Source: Billgrantia zhangzhouensis
GTDB lineage: Bacteria; Pseudomonadota; Gammaproteobacteria; Pseudomonadales; Halomonadaceae
Assembly (NCBI RefSeq): GCF_021404465.1
Contig: NZ_JABFTT010000002.1
Location: 337,751 to 401,750 of the forward strand
DNA: 64,000 bases
Direction: 5' to 3'
A program made the position numbers and the translations under genes. The notes beneath the pieces were generated by a model, which saw nothing but the letters and a program-made list of their open reading frames with translations, had not been told where the DNA came from and ran no database searches. Positions 27,311 to 38,388 of the stretch are shown piece after piece (positions within the stretch are counted from its first letter, which is position 1; the number at the start of each line of letters is the position of its first letter).

Positions 27311-28566
27311 CCGCCCTGCTGTTCGTGCTGTTCTTCGCCTTCATGCTGCTGGGCGTGCCGATCGCGCTCGCCATCGGTGCCAGTACGCTGCTCGCCCTCA
27401 ACGCCCAGGGCGTGCCGCTGATGGTGGTGACCCAGCAGATGTTCCAGGGCATCAACTCCTTCGCCCTGGTGGCCATACCAATGTTCATCCTGGCCGGCGA
27501 CCTGATGGCCCAGGGCAAGGTCAGTGAGAAGCTGGTCGATTTCGCCGACTCGCTGTTCGGCTTTCTCAAGGGCGGCCTCTCCATCGTTTCGGTCGGTGCC
27601 GGCATGTTCTTCGCGGCCATTTCCGGCTCCGGTGCCGCCACTACCGCCGCGGTGGGCTCGAGCCTGGTGCCCGAACTCAAGCGCAAGGGCTACGATCCGG
27701 CATCGGCAGCCAGCCTGATCGCCGCCAGCGGCACCATCGGCGTGGTGATACCGCCTTCGGTGCCGATGATCATCTATGCCGTCATCGCCCAGCAGTCGGT
27801 ATCGAAGCTGTTCCTGAACGGCATCGTTCCGGGCATCCTGATGGGGATCGGGCTGGCCGCCATCGCCATCGTCCAGGCCTATAGGCGCAACTACCCGCGC
27901 GGTACCGCGCTGTCACCGGCGACGATCTGGCGCACCTTCAAGGGGGCGAGTTGGGGCCTGATGACACCGGTGATCATCCTCGGTGGCATCTTTTCCGGGG
28001 TATTCACACCGAGCGAAGCGGCCGTGGTAGCCGTCAATTACGCCCTGCTCGTCTCGCTGTTCGTCTATCGCGATCTTTCCTTGGCCGATGTCTATCGCAT
28101 TCTGATCCGCTCGGCGATCACCACTGCGGTGATCATGCTGGTCATCGCCACCTCGGCGGTGCTGAGCTGGACGCTTTCCAGTTGGCAGGTTCCCGGCGCC
28201 ATCGCCCAGGCGGTGTTGTCGCTCTCGACCAATCCTTATGTCATCATGCTGCTGGTGGTGGCGGTGATCCTGCTGACCGGGATATTCATCGAAACCGCCA
28301 GCGCCCTGATCATCCTCACGCCGGTGTTGCTGCCGCTGGTCGGCCAGCTCGGCATCGACCCGATCCACTTCGGCATCATCATCGTGATGGGCCTGGCGAT
28401 CGGCATGATTACGCCGCCAGTAGCCATCAATCTCTACGTCGCCTCGTCGGTGACCCAGCTACCGCTGGAGCGGATCACTCGCGCCATCCTGCCTTATCTG
28501 CTGGGCCTGATCGCGGTTCTGCTGCTGGTGGTCTACGTCCCGATCCTGCTGGGCTGGTCGGGATGA
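27307..28566 (+). CDS. dctM: TRAP transporter large permease (DctM family), second system
   Basis: A 419-residue, 12-helix membrane protein. Motifs include IPMFILAGDLMAQGKVSEKLVDFADSL near residue 56, AAISGSGAATTAAVGSSLVPELKRKGY near residue 101, GTIGVVIPPSVPMIIYAVIAQQSV near residue 139 and GMITPPVAINLYVASSV near the C-terminus, the substrate/sodium-path GxxTPP element. It forms the sodium-driven permease with DctQ and closes the operon. Confidence 0.95.
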   Translation: MTALLFVLFFAFMLLGVPIALAIGASTLLALNAQGVPLMVVTQQMFQGINSFALVAIPMFILAGDLMAQGKVSEKLVDFADSLFGFLKGGLSIVSVGAGMFFAAISGSGAATTAAVGSSLVPELKRKGYDPASAASLIAASGTIGVVIPPSVPMIIYAVIAQQSVSKLFLNGIVPGILMGIGLAAIAIVQAYRRNYPRGTALSPATIWRTFKGASWGLMTPVIILGGIFSGVFTPSEAAVVAVNYALLVSLFVYRDLSLADVYRILIRSAITTAVIMLVIATSAVLSWTLSSWQVPGAIAQAVLSLSTNPYVIMLLVVAVILLTGIFIETASALIILTPVLLPLVGQLGIDPIHFGIIIVMGLAIGMITPPVAINLYVASSVTQLPLERITRAILPYLLGLIAVLLLVVYVPILLGWSG

Positions 28567-28641
28567 AGCCGCTTCAACCACTTGACGACCTTGCGGTCTG
28601 GCCTCAGGCTGGCCGCTGACCACCCATCGAAGGGATTCCAC

Positions 28642-28866
28642 GTGATTACCATGCTGCGCCTCGCATTTCCTCTTGGTCTTGCCCTTGGCCTCGCCCTGCT
28701 CGCGGGCTGCACCACCTACACCTACGAAGACGGCAACCGCGAGACCCTATGGGGCGTCCCGGCCGAGGAGGAAACCCGGCGCTATGAGGACGATCGCCAG
28801 GCCGAAGGCGTACGCTATCGCGTACCGGGACAGGTCGACGAGACCCGCAGCGAAGCGGAGCAGTGA
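28642..28866 (+). CDS. Small putative lipoprotein
   Basis: A 74-residue protein with an N-terminal lipoprotein signal: hydrophobic FPLGLALGLALLAGC, where LLAGC is a lipobox with Cys near residue 20. The mature part is short, charged and Tyr-rich (TTYTYEDGNRETLWG...). The GTG at 28642 is preferred because AAGGG lies 7 bases upstream; an ATG three codons later is possible. No family is recognised. Converges closely on the DUF938 gene. Confidence 0.65.
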   Translation: MITMLRLAFPLGLALGLALLAGCTTYTYEDGNRETLWGVPAEEETRRYEDDRQAEGVRYRVPGQVDETRSEAEQ

Positions 28867-28872
28867 CACCGC

Positions 28873-29472
28873 TCAGGCATGCAGGCGCAGCACCACGCTG
28901 AGGTTGTTGGCCGGCATCTCGATGGCCTGCTCGAGCATGAAGCCATGCGGCTGGGCCTCGGCCACGACGCTCTCGAGATCGCGTACCCCCCAGCGCGGAT
29001 CGCGCGCCTTGAGATCGGCATCGAAGGCGGCGTTGCTTGCTGCGGTATGGCGACCGTCACGGCGGTACGGTCCGTAGAGATAGAGCACCCCGCCCTCTCG
29101 CAGCCGCTGCGCCGATCGCGCCATCAGTGCTTCGGTCACTTCCCACGGCGAGATGTGCACGAGGTTGATCGCCACCACGGCGTCGAAGGGACCGGCCGGC
29201 CAGATCCCCCCAACATCCAGCGGCATGGGCGCTTGCAGGTTGGCGAGGCCGGCGTGTTCGCGCCAAGCCGAAATCGAATCGCGCGCCTCGGGATTGGGAT
29301 CGCTGGGCTGCCACTCCCAGCCTGGTCTTGCAGCGGCAAAGTGCACTCCGTGCTCGCCGCTGCCGCTGGCTACCTCCAGGATCCGGGCCCGTTCGGGCAG
29401 GATCATGCTCAAGACATCGAGTATCGGCTGGCGATTGCGAGCCGCGGCTGGGCTCATCATGCGGCGGCTCAT
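28873..29472 (-). CDS. DUF938-type class I SAM-dependent methyltransferase
   Basis: A 199-residue protein opening SPAAARNRQPILDVL, the characteristic DUF938 start, followed by SAM-binding motif I ILEVASGSGEHGVHFA (about residues 31-46), the acidic strand-2 end WQPSDPNPEARDSI and FDAVVAINLVHISPWEVTEALM (post-motif I/II). The family is widespread in proteobacteria; its substrate is not established. Confidence 0.88.
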   Translation of the reverse strand: MSRRMMSPAAARNRQPILDVLSMILPERARILEVASGSGEHGVHFAAARPGWEWQPSDPNPEARDSISAWREHAGLANLQAPMPLDVGGIWPAGPFDAVVAINLVHISPWEVTEALMARSAQRLREGGVLYLYGPYRRDGRHTAASNAAFDADLKARDPRWGVRDLESVVAEAQPHGFMLEQAIEMPANNLSVVLRLHA

Positions 29473-29520
29473 GGTCTCGGTCGGCCTCGCTGTTCATGGT
29501 CGGTTAGATGGATACGAACA

Positions 29521-29544
29521 AGGCCCCGGTGACTGCCGGGGCCT
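29521..29544 (-). terminator. Stem-loop terminator behind the 50-residue ORF
   Basis: A perfect 9-bp stem AGGCCCCGG / CCGGGGCCT (29521-29529 with 29536-29544) with a 6-base loop lies 20 bases after the stop of the small leftward gene at 29564-29716 and before the DUF938 start. The T-run is weak (TTGTTCG). Confidence 0.5.
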
Positions 29545-29563
29545 GAATTTCACGGATGACGAC

Positions 29564-29716
29564 TCACGGATGGCGGCGACGCTGGTGCTCTGCCGTCGAG
29601 CGCGCCTGACGCCCACGAAAGCCGTCGATCATCTGCTTGCCCTTGCGCCTGAGCCTCTCACGATTTTCCGGTTTGCGCAGCCACCATGCTGCCGCGAGTC
29701 CTATTAGCTTCTTCAT
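29564..29716 (-). CDS. Small basic protein of 50 residues, unknown function
   Basis: The minus strand carries a well-formed small gene: a strong AGGAGGT RBS 6 bases before an ATG, a 50-codon frame starting MKKLIGLAAAWWLRKPENRE and ending in a stop followed by a hairpin. The first 13 residues are hydrophobic with a double Trp; the rest is highly basic (RLRRKGKQMIDGFRGRQ, RRRHP). It could be a membrane-anchored small protein. I know no named family. Confidence 0.65.
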   Translation of the reverse strand: MKKLIGLAAAWWLRKPENRERLRRKGKQMIDGFRGRQARSTAEHQRRRHP

Positions 29717-29856
29717 ACCTGACCTCCTGTTGTCGGGCGGGCGACTCTTCCTGTATGGACCGCGGCACGGGTCAGGTCAAGCGTAGCGGCCCCCTTCCGA
29801 CCATGGCTCCGGCCTCGTCGTCATTCGCCAAGCATGGCTTCCTCTGCCATGGTTAA

Positions 29857-29871
29857 GGTGGTTCAACCACC
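29857..29871. promoter_or_regulatory. Perfect inverted repeat before a small acidic ORF
   Basis: GGTGGTT (29857-29863) and AACCACC (29865-29871) form a 7-bp palindrome with a 1-base centre, immediately upstream of the GGAGGA RBS of the gene at 29884. A CCATGG hexamer flanks it on each side. It could be an operator or a small RNA hairpin controlling translation. Confidence 0.4.
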
Positions 29872-29883
29872 ATGGAGGAAGTC

Positions 29884-30135
29884 ATGACGCGAACGGCACG
29901 TGTCGAGCCGATCAAGGAAGAGAGTCGCGAGGCGATTCTGGTAAGCGGTTGGCGGGTGCTCGACGTCACCGATCCCGACCTGCCGCAGGAGATCTCGCGC
30001 CACGATACCGAACCGGAGGCCATCGAGGCCGCCCGCCAGTACGAGCACGAGACCTCGCTCGAACCTGGGTCACCACCCGACGACACCCAGGATTACGATG
30101 CCTCCGATCCCCAAGGCGGCAAGGATCTACCCTGA
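29884..30135 (+). CDS. Small acidic hypothetical protein
   Basis: An 83-residue protein: MTRTARVEPIKEESREAI, then a beta-rich core (LVSGWRVLDVTDPDLPQEISRHDTEPEAIEAA) and an acidic tail rich in Asp, Pro and Gly. The WRVLDV...A-Y-E-x-A pattern recalls small DUF2188-like proteins, but I cannot assign it. ATG 29884 is chosen for the adjacent GGAGGAA RBS; an upstream in-frame ATG at 29872 lies inside the inverted repeat. Confidence 0.6.
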   Translation: MTRTARVEPIKEESREAILVSGWRVLDVTDPDLPQEISRHDTEPEAIEAARQYEHETSLEPGSPPDDTQDYDASDPQGGKDLP

Positions 30136-30383
30136 AACCTTCACCGAGCTTGAGCCCGGGCTCGGCATGGCCAGTCGTGCTTGCCGGGCCACTCTATATC
30201 GCCCGAAGGGCTGGAAAGTTTCTTTCCGCTTAATTAGCGACACTCGGTTTCGAGCGAACATGACGAGCGACCGTCAGGCTAGCTTCAAGGCTATGGACAT
30301 TTGGCGGCAGGTGCCTTGCGTCCGCCATCCGGTTAGACTGGGTGCCTAGACAATTCGCTTTTGCATGAAGGACTCAGCACAGC

Positions 30384-31100
30384 ATGGGCAGCACGCTCCC
30401 GCTCTACCTGCAGATTCAGCAGCACCTGCTAAGGAAGATCAACGACGGTGAGTGGCCGGCGCATCACCAGATCCCCCCCGAAGAGCGCCTGGCTCGCGAT
30501 TTCGGCGCCAGCCGCATGACCGCCAACAAGGCGATCCGCGATCTGGTGCAGCAGGGCTACCTGACTCGTCAACCGGGGCTCGGTACCTTCGTCACCGACC
30601 GCAAGGCCGAATCGTCGCTGGTCGACGTGCACAACATCGCCGAAGAAGTGCGCGGACGCGGCCATCGTTACGGCAACGACGTGCTGCTTGCCGAGGCCAT
30701 TGCCGCCGACGACGAAGTGGCGCTGCGCCTGGGCGTTCGCCTCGGGACCCGAGTCTTCCATACGCGCATCGTGCATCGTGAGAACGGTGTGCCGATCCAG
30801 CTCGAGGAGCGCTTCGTCAATCCGCGCTGGGTACCCGATTATCTGGAGACCGATTTCAGCTGCCACACGCCCAATGAGATCCTGGTGGCGGCCTGCCCCA
30901 TCACCGATATCGAGCACGTGGTCGAGGCGATACGGGTCGACAGCGTTACCGCAGGGTACCTGGAGATCGATGTCTCGCTCCCCTGCCTGAGCATGATCCG
31001 GCGCACCTGGTCGGGAGAGCACCTGATCAGCTACGCCCGACTGATCCATCCGGGCGATCGTTACAAGTTGCGCTCCGCAGTGCACCGCAACAACGCCTGA
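30384..31100 (+). CDS. hutC: Histidine utilization repressor HutC (GntR family, UTRA domain)
   Basis: A 238-residue repressor: winged helix at residues 1-70 (LPLYLQIQQHLLRKINDGEW, EERLARDFGASRMTANKAIRDLVQQGYL) and a UTRA ligand domain (about 90-230) with ERFVNPRWVPDYLETDF and RRTWSGEHLISYARLIHPGDRY, typical of HutC, whose effector is urocanate. Next to it are yjiH and hutIGUH, and two perfect HutC-type boxes stand between yjiH and hutI. Confidence 0.95.
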   Translation: MGSTLPLYLQIQQHLLRKINDGEWPAHHQIPPEERLARDFGASRMTANKAIRDLVQQGYLTRQPGLGTFVTDRKAESSLVDVHNIAEEVRGRGHRYGNDVLLAEAIAADDEVALRLGVRLGTRVFHTRIVHRENGVPIQLEERFVNPRWVPDYLETDFSCHTPNEILVAACPITDIEHVVEAIRVDSVTAGYLEIDVSLPCLSMIRRTWSGEHLISYARLIHPGDRYKLRSAVHRNNA

Positions 31101-31153
31101 GCGTTGGAGAATGCCGTGGCCGGGCGGGTGCTCGACCACGGAGCTGAGTCGGA

Positions 31154-32485
31154 TCAGGCGCCGCCCATGGCCTGGACCAGGTAACCTGCCGGCACGGCAA
31201 GCATCAGGCTCAACGCCACGCGCAGGCACCAAACCACCACGATGCGCCCTACCGAAAGCGGAATGCTGGTCGCCAGGATGCAGGGAATCGAAGCGGAGAA
31301 GAACAGCACCGCCGAGACCGATACTACGCCGGCAGCGAAACGGGCGACGAACTCGGCTTCCGTCATCAGCAATGCGGGCAGGAACATTTCTGCCAGTCCC
31401 GCCGCAGATGCCTGAGCCAGCGCCATGCCGTCCTCCAGCCCCCAGATCGCCACGAAGGGGTAGAACAGCAGCCCCAGCCACTCGAACAGCGGGGTGTACT
31501 TGGCCACCAGCAGCCCGAGCAATCCCACCGACATAATCGACGGCAGGATACCGATAGCCATCAGCAGCCCTTCCCGCACGTTCAACGCCACGCTGCGATG
31601 TAGCCCCGGCGCCCTGTCCGCCACTGCAAGCCCGGTCTTCCACGCGGTGGCCAGTCGCTTGCCGGGTATGGCCTCGGGCTCGCCATCGCTCCTGTCATCG
31701 TTCATTTGCGACAACGGCGGCAAGCGAACGGTGACAGCGGTGACCGCGAAGGTGATCGCCAGCGTCAACCAGAAGTAGAGATTCCATACGCTCATCAGCT
31801 CCAGGGTACGCGCCACGATGATCATGAACGTCGCCGAGACCGTGGAGAAGCCGGTGGCGATGATGGCCGCCTCCCGTGCCGAGTACTGCCCTGCCTGGTA
31901 GACCCGGTTAGTGATCAGCAGGCCGATCGAGTAACTGCCCACGAACGAAGCCACCGCATCGATGGCGCTGCGTCCCGGCGTGCGCCAGATCGGCCGCATG
32001 ACCGGCTGCAGCAATACACCGACCAGCTCCAACAGCCCGTAGCCGATCAGCAGCGCCAGGAATACCGCACCGATCGGCACGATCAACCCGACTGGTATCA
32101 CCAGTTTGTCGAACAGGAACGGCAGCATGTCCGGCTCATGCAGCAGTCCCGGCCCCCAGCCGGTCAGCGCCATCACGGCTACCGCCACGCCGGCCAGCTT
32201 CAGCACGGTGAAAATACGCTCGGTCAGGTTGCGCTTCCAGGTCCCCTTCCACAATGGATAAGCCGCGCCGGCCACGATCAGCGTCAGCGCATACAGGCCG
32301 GCGGCTTCGCCCAGCAGGCCCCGGGCTGCGGTGACCATATGGTCGAGCAAGATGCTCTGGCGCCCGCCGAGAGTGACGGGAACGAAGAAGATCAAGATGC
32401 CCAGTGAGCTGGGCACGAACAGCTTGGCTGCCGTGATCCAGGCGCCACCGCGCAAATTGCGGGTGGCCGGTTCCGGTATCGCCAT
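31154..32485 (-). CDS. YjiH-family membrane protein (nucleoside-recognition GATE domain)
   Basis: A 443-residue polytopic membrane protein starting MAIPEPATRNLRGGAWITAAK, with about ten helices. The TPGRSAIDAVASFVGSYSIGLLITNRVYQAGQYSAREAAIIATGFSTVSATF block (about residues 168-225) is the gate-domain signature. ATG 32485 is preceded by GAGGAAA. The position opposite hutI, with HutC boxes in the shared 299-base spacer, suggests a role in import or export of histidine or a breakdown product (inference); the family's real substrate is unknown. Confidence 0.88.
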   Translation of the reverse strand: MAIPEPATRNLRGGAWITAAKLFVPSSLGILIFFVPVTLGGRQSILLDHMVTAARGLLGEAAGLYALTLIVAGAAYPLWKGTWKRNLTERIFTVLKLAGVAVAVMALTGWGPGLLHEPDMLPFLFDKLVIPVGLIVPIGAVFLALLIGYGLLELVGVLLQPVMRPIWRTPGRSAIDAVASFVGSYSIGLLITNRVYQAGQYSAREAAIIATGFSTVSATFMIIVARTLELMSVWNLYFWLTLAITFAVTAVTVRLPPLSQMNDDRSDGEPEAIPGKRLATAWKTGLAVADRAPGLHRSVALNVREGLLMAIGILPSIMSVGLLGLLVAKYTPLFEWLGLLFYPFVAIWGLEDGMALAQASAAGLAEMFLPALLMTEAEFVARFAAGVVSVSAVLFFSASIPCILATSIPLSVGRIVVVWCLRVALSLMLAVPAGYLVQAMGGA

Positions 32486-32544
32486 GGTCGTTTCCTCGCG
32501 TTGTGATTGTGGTCGTGGGGCTCGTCCTGCCACTTGGCAGCGTC

Positions 32545-32556
32545 TTGTATATACAA
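32545..32556. promoter_or_regulatory. HutC operator (yjiH side)
   Basis: Perfect 12-bp palindrome TTGTATATACAA, 60 bases before the yjiH start. It contains TGTA-N2-TACA, the core bound by HutC in Pseudomonas. An identical palindrome stands 208 bases away before hutI. Binding is inferred. Confidence 0.75.
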
Positions 32557-32752
32557 TAAGGCTTGACCAAGCACCAAAAGCGATTTGCCGAAGCTTCTCG
32601 TACTTTAGTCTAAAACCATATCTTATCCGCTAAACGATAAGTTCATAATACATTGTTTTTAATAAATTAAATGAACCAAGCGGCGAACTGGACACGGTTT
32701 GTCTCCGGTGTCTCCCCGAGAACCGCTTGACCTCACGGTTGCGACAATTTAA

Positions 32753-32764
32753 TTGTATATACAA
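32753..32764. promoter_or_regulatory. HutC operator (hutI side)
   Basis: A second perfect TTGTATATACAA, 20 bases before the hutI start. A -35-like TTGACC at 32727-32732 places the -10 region at about 32750, so the palindrome covers the -10/+1 region and a bound repressor would block initiation. The spacer between both boxes is strikingly AT-rich (about 32600-32680). Confidence 0.78.
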
Positions 32765-32784
32765 TACGCATGACAGGAGCCATC

Positions 32785-34017
32785 ATGACCACGCACCCAC
32801 CGATCCGCCGACTCTGGCGCGACGTCACTCTGTTCGATGGCATGGATACCCTACCCGAGCCGATGGCGGTCATCGTCGAGGGCGGGCACATCGTGCGCGT
32901 CGTACCTTCCGCCCGGCTCGCCGACGACGAAGCCGCAACCTGCACGCTGCAAGGGACTGGAGGAGTGCTGACCCCCGGTCTCGTCGACTGCCATACCCAT
33001 CTGGTGTTCGGCGGCTCGCGAGCCGATGAGTTCGAGAGCCGCCTGGAGGGTGTCAGCTACGAGGAGATCGCCCGACGCGGCGGCGGGATACTGAGTACGG
33101 TGCACGCCACTCGGGCCGCCAGCGAGGAAGCCCTCTTCCACGCAGCGAAACCGCGGCTCGAAGCCTTGATGCGCGAAGGTGTAACGACCGTGGAGATCAA
33201 GTCCGGCTACGGCCTGAGTGTCGCCGACGAACTGAAGATGCTGCGCGTGGCACGCCGACTCGGCGAAGAACTGCCGGTGCGGGTGGTCACCACCCTGCTG
33301 GGGGCCCATGCCCTACCGCCGGAGTACAAGGACAACAGCGACGGCTACATCGACCTGGTGTGCCGCGAGATGATCCCTGCCGCGGCCGCCGAGGGACTGG
33401 CCGATGCCGTTGACGTGTTCTGCGAGAAGATCGCCTTCTCCGTGACCCAGTGCGAGCGCGTCTTCGAGGCCGCCGAAGCTCACGGCCTGCCGATCAAGGC
33501 CCATGCCGAGCAGCTCTCGAACCTGGGCGGCAGCGCCATGGCGGCCCGGCATGGCGCGCTTTCCGCCGACCATATCGAATATCTTGACGTGGAAGGCGTC
33601 AGCGCCCTGCACGAGGCCGGCAGCGTCGCGGTGCTGCTGCCCGGCGCTTTCCATACCCTGCGTGAGACGCAGTTGCCGCCCATTGCCGCGCTGCGCGAAG
33701 CCGGCGTGCCCATGGCCATCGCCACCGACGCCAACCCCGGCAGCTCACCGCTGTTCATGCCGACGCTGATGCTCAACTTCGCCTGCACCCTGTTCCGCCT
33801 GACGCCACGCGAGGCCCTGGCCGGCATGACCGCCCACGGCGCCCAGGCGCTGGGCCTGCACACGCAGCAATTGGGGCGCATCGTTCCGGGCGCTCCGGCG
33901 GACCTGTGCCAGTGGGATGTCGAATCGCCCGCCGAGCTGGCCTACGCCGTACAGCCCGGTCGACTGCGTCAACGCGTTTATGGAGGGGAACCGACCCATG
34001 TCCAAGGACAGCACTGA
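32785..34017 (+). CDS. hutI: Imidazolonepropionase
   Basis: Third step of histidine degradation: hydrolyses imidazolone-5-propionate to formimino-glutamate. The 410-residue amidohydrolase has the metal motif [15 protein letters not shown] (near residue 70), [14 protein letters not shown] near residue 138, [10 protein letters not shown] near residue 237 and [10 protein letters not shown] near residue 312. ATG 32785 follows an AGGAG RBS; an ATG 15 bases earlier lacks one. It overlaps hutG by 20 bases. Confidence 0.96.
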   Translation: MTTHPPIRRLWRDVTLFDGMDTLPEPMAVIVEGGHIVRVVPSARLADDEAATCTLQGTGGVLTPGLVDCHTHLVFGGSRADEFESRLEGVSYEEIARRGGGILSTVHATRAASEEALFHAAKPRLEALMREGVTTVEIKSGYGLSVADELKMLRVARRLGEELPVRVVTTLLGAHALPPEYKDNSDGYIDLVCREMIPAAAAEGLADAVDVFCEKIAFSVTQCERVFEAAEAHGLPIKAHAEQLSNLGGSAMAARHGALSADHIEYLDVEGVSALHEAGSVAVLLPGAFHTLRETQLPPIAALREAGVPMAIATDANPGSSPLFMPTLMLNFACTLFRLTPREALAGMTAHGAQALGLHTQQLGRIVPGAPADLCQWDVESPAELAYAVQPGRLRQRVYGGEPTHVQGQH

Positions 34018-34975
34018 TCTGCACTTGGCCGAGTCGGACATCGATATGTCCGTGTGGGCCGGGCGCGAGGACCCGGAACCCGACAGCCTGCGCTGGCATC
34101 AGGTCATCACGCCGGTGAAGCAGAGCAGCCCCCCCGGCGCCGCCCTGCTCGGCTTCGCCTCGGATGCCGGCGTGGCCCGCAACCAGGGCCGCGTGGGTGC
34201 CGCCGAAGGCCCGCGGGCACTGCGCAAGGCACTGGCACCGCTGGCCTGGCATCGCAACGCGCCGGTGTTCGATGCCGGCGACGTGAGCTGCCACGGCAAC
34301 GACGACCTCGAAGCGGCGCAGCAGCGCCTGGCCGAACGGGTCGCCGCCCTGCTATCGGCGTCGCACCTGCCGCTGATTCTCGGCGGCGGCCATGAGGTAG
34401 CCTTCGGTAGCTGGTCGGGCCTGGCACGCCACTTCGGGGCGCAGGGCGAGGCTTGCCCGCGGATCGGCATCGTCAACCTCGATGCCCACTTCGATTTACG
34501 CGATCCAAGCCACGTGCGCTCCTCCGGCACGCCCTTCGCCCAGATCGCCGCCGAGTGCGACCGTCGAGGCTGGCCGTTCCGCTACGCCTGCCTGGGCGTG
34601 AGTCGGGCCAGTAATACCCGCGCCTTGTTCACCCGGGCCAGGGAACTGAACGTGCTGGTACGCGAGGACCACGAGATCGATGCCCTGCGCCTCGATGCCA
34701 TCGTGCGCGACCTGCAGCGCTTCATGGCCCGCTGCGACCACCTCTATCTCAGCATCGACCTGGACGTGCTGCCGGCCGCCGAGGCACCGGGGGTCAGCGC
34801 CCCCGCCGCCCGTGGCGTCCCCCTGGCGCTGATCGAACCGTTGCTCGAGGCCGTACGCGACAGTGGCAAGCTGCGCCTGGCCGACATCGCCGAGCTCAAC
34901 CCGAGCTTCGATATCGACGGCCACACCGCCAAGGCCGCGGCACGCCTGATCCACCGGCTGACGCTGGATACCTGA
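33998..34975 (+). CDS. hutG: Formimidoylglutamase (arginase/agmatinase fold)
   Basis: Cleaves N-formimino-glutamate to glutamate and formamide. The 325-residue protein has the binuclear manganese motifs of the ureohydrolase family: [14 protein letters not shown] near residue 127, [11 protein letters not shown] near residue 158 and [22 protein letters not shown] near residue 250. ATG 33998 follows TGGAGGGG located within the hutI 3' end, indicating translational coupling. The one-step HutG route (no hutF/deacylase gene) is implied. Confidence 0.94.
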   Translation: MSKDSTDLHLAESDIDMSVWAGREDPEPDSLRWHQVITPVKQSSPPGAALLGFASDAGVARNQGRVGAAEGPRALRKALAPLAWHRNAPVFDAGDVSCHGNDDLEAAQQRLAERVAALLSASHLPLILGGGHEVAFGSWSGLARHFGAQGEACPRIGIVNLDAHFDLRDPSHVRSSGTPFAQIAAECDRRGWPFRYACLGVSRASNTRALFTRARELNVLVREDHEIDALRLDAIVRDLQRFMARCDHLYLSIDLDVLPAAEAPGVSAPAARGVPLALIEPLLEAVRDSGKLRLADIAELNPSFDIDGHTAKAAARLIHRLTLDT

Positions 34976-35015
34976 ACCGACACTAGCGACTTGCTACACC
35001 AGAGAGAACACGACG

Positions 35016-36707
<1,692 letters not shown>

Positions 36708-36734
36708 GAGCGGCCCGATAAAGGAACCACAGTG

Positions 36735-38282
36735 ATGACCCACCTAGAGATCCAACCCGGCAAGATGACTCTGGCTCAGGCGCGTCAGGTTTTCGAGGCG
36801 CCGTTGCGCGTGACGCTGCCCGAAAGCGCCAACGCCGACATTCAGCGCGCCGTCGATTGCGTCAATCACGTAGTAGCCGAGGACCGCACGGTCTACGGCA
36901 TCAATACCGGCTTCGGCCTGCTGGCCCAGACCCGCATCGACCATGACCATCTGGAGGATCTCCAGCGCTCGCTGGTGCTGTCTCACGCCACCGGCGTCGG
37001 CGAGCCCATGGAAGACGCGTTGGTACGGCTGATCATGGTACTCAAGGTCAACAGCCTGGCCCGCGGCTTCTCCGGCATCCGCCGCGAGGTGCTCGACGCC
37101 CTGCTCGCCCTGGTCAATGCCGAGGTTTACCCGCACATTCCGCTGAAGGGCTCCGTCGGCGCCTCCGGCGATCTGGCGCCGCTGGCCCATATGAGCGTGG
37201 TGCTGCTCGGCGAAGGCAAGGCACGTCATCGCGGCGAATGGATCCCAGCTCGTCGGGCTCTCGAGATCGCCGGGCTCGAGCCGCTCAGGCTTGCCCCCAA
37301 GGAGGGCCTGGCGCTGCTCAACGGCACCCAGGCCTCCACTGCCTACGCCCTGAAAGGGCTGTTCGAAGCCGAAGACCTGTACGCCGCCGCCACGGTGTGC
37401 GGCGCGCTGACGGTGGAAGCCACGCTCAGCTCCCGCTCGCCCTTCGATGCCCGCATCCACGACGCCCGTGGGCAGCGCGGCCAGATCGACGCCGCCACGG
37501 CCTATCGCTACCTGCTGGGCGAGCGCAGCGAGATCAGCGACTCCCACGCCCACTGCGACAAGGTGCAAGACCCCTACTCACTGCGCTGCCAGCCCCAGGT
37601 GATGGGCGCGGTGCTGACCCAGATCCGCCAGGCCGCCGAGGTGCTGGCCGTGGAGGTCAATGCGGTATCGGACAATCCGCTGGTGTTCAGCAACGAAGGC
37701 GACATCCTCTCCGGCGGCAACTTCCACGCCGAGCCGGTGGCCATGGCCGCCGACAATCTGGCCCTGGCACTGGCCGAGATCGGCTCGCTCACCGAGCGCC
37801 GCGTCTCGCTGATGATGGACAAGCACATGTCGCAGCTGCCGCCGTTCCTGGTGGAGAACGGCGGGGTCAACTCCGGCTTCATGATCGCCCAGGTCACCGC
37901 CGCGGCACTGGCCAGCGAGAACAAGGCCCTGGCCCACCCCCACAGCGTCGACAGCCTGCCTACCTCGGCCAACCAGGAGGATCATGTCTCCATGGCGCCG
38001 GCCGCCGGCAAGCGGCTATGGGAGATGGCCGACAATGTCAGGAGCATTCTCGCCATCGAATGGCTGGCGGCCTGCCAAGGGCTCGATTTTCGACTCGCCT
38101 CGAATCAGCAGCGCATGAAGAGCACGCCGCACCTGGAGCAGGCCAGGCAGGCGCTGCGCAACGAGGTCTCGTACTACGACCGCGACCGCTTCTTTGCCCC
38201 CGACATCGAGCGGGCCACCCAACTGCTTGCCTCTCGGACGCTCAACGAGCTGGTGCCGGAGGACCTGCTGCCGAGCCACTGA
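36735..38282 (+). CDS. hutH: Histidine ammonia-lyase
   Basis: First step of histidine degradation: histidine to urocanate plus ammonia. 515 residues. The self-forming MIO cofactor triad Ala-Ser-Gly is at residues 143-145 in [22 protein letters not shown] lies near residue 54, and the C-terminal half has DNPLVF near residue 315 and the conserved substrate-binding QEDHVSM near residue 414. ATG 36735 is chosen over the GTG just upstream. AAGGAA serves as RBS. Confidence 0.97.
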   Translation: MTHLEIQPGKMTLAQARQVFEAPLRVTLPESANADIQRAVDCVNHVVAEDRTVYGINTGFGLLAQTRIDHDHLEDLQRSLVLSHATGVGEPMEDALVRLIMVLKVNSLARGFSGIRREVLDALLALVNAEVYPHIPLKGSVGASGDLAPLAHMSVVLLGEGKARHRGEWIPARRALEIAGLEPLRLAPKEGLALLNGTQASTAYALKGLFEAEDLYAAATVCGALTVEATLSSRSPFDARIHDARGQRGQIDAATAYRYLLGERSEISDSHAHCDKVQDPYSLRCQPQVMGAVLTQIRQAAEVLAVEVNAVSDNPLVFSNEGDILSGGNFHAEPVAMAADNLALALAEIGSLTERRVSLMMDKHMSQLPPFLVENGGVNSGFMIAQVTAAALASENKALAHPHSVDSLPTSANQEDHVSMAPAAGKRLWEMADNVRSILAIEWLAACQGLDFRLASNQQRMKSTPHLEQARQALRNEVSYYDRDRFFAPDIERATQLLASRTLNELVPEDLLPSH

Positions 38283-38312
38283 CCCGGCGGCCCGGCTGAG
38301 GTAAGATATGCT

Positions 38313-38335
38313 GCCCCGGCGCTTCGGCCCGGGGC
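38313..38335 (+). terminator. Stem-loop between hutH and the NhaC-type carrier
   Basis: GCCCCGG (38313-38319) pairs with CCGGGGC (38329-38335), with a 9-base loop containing a CTTCGG tetraloop-like core that can extend the pairing. There is no T-run. It may attenuate readthrough into the transporter gene. Confidence 0.45.
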
Positions 38336-38388
38336 TTCACTCTGCCTGACCTCATCTCGACATTCGTTCATTCAGCCAAGAGCCGCAC

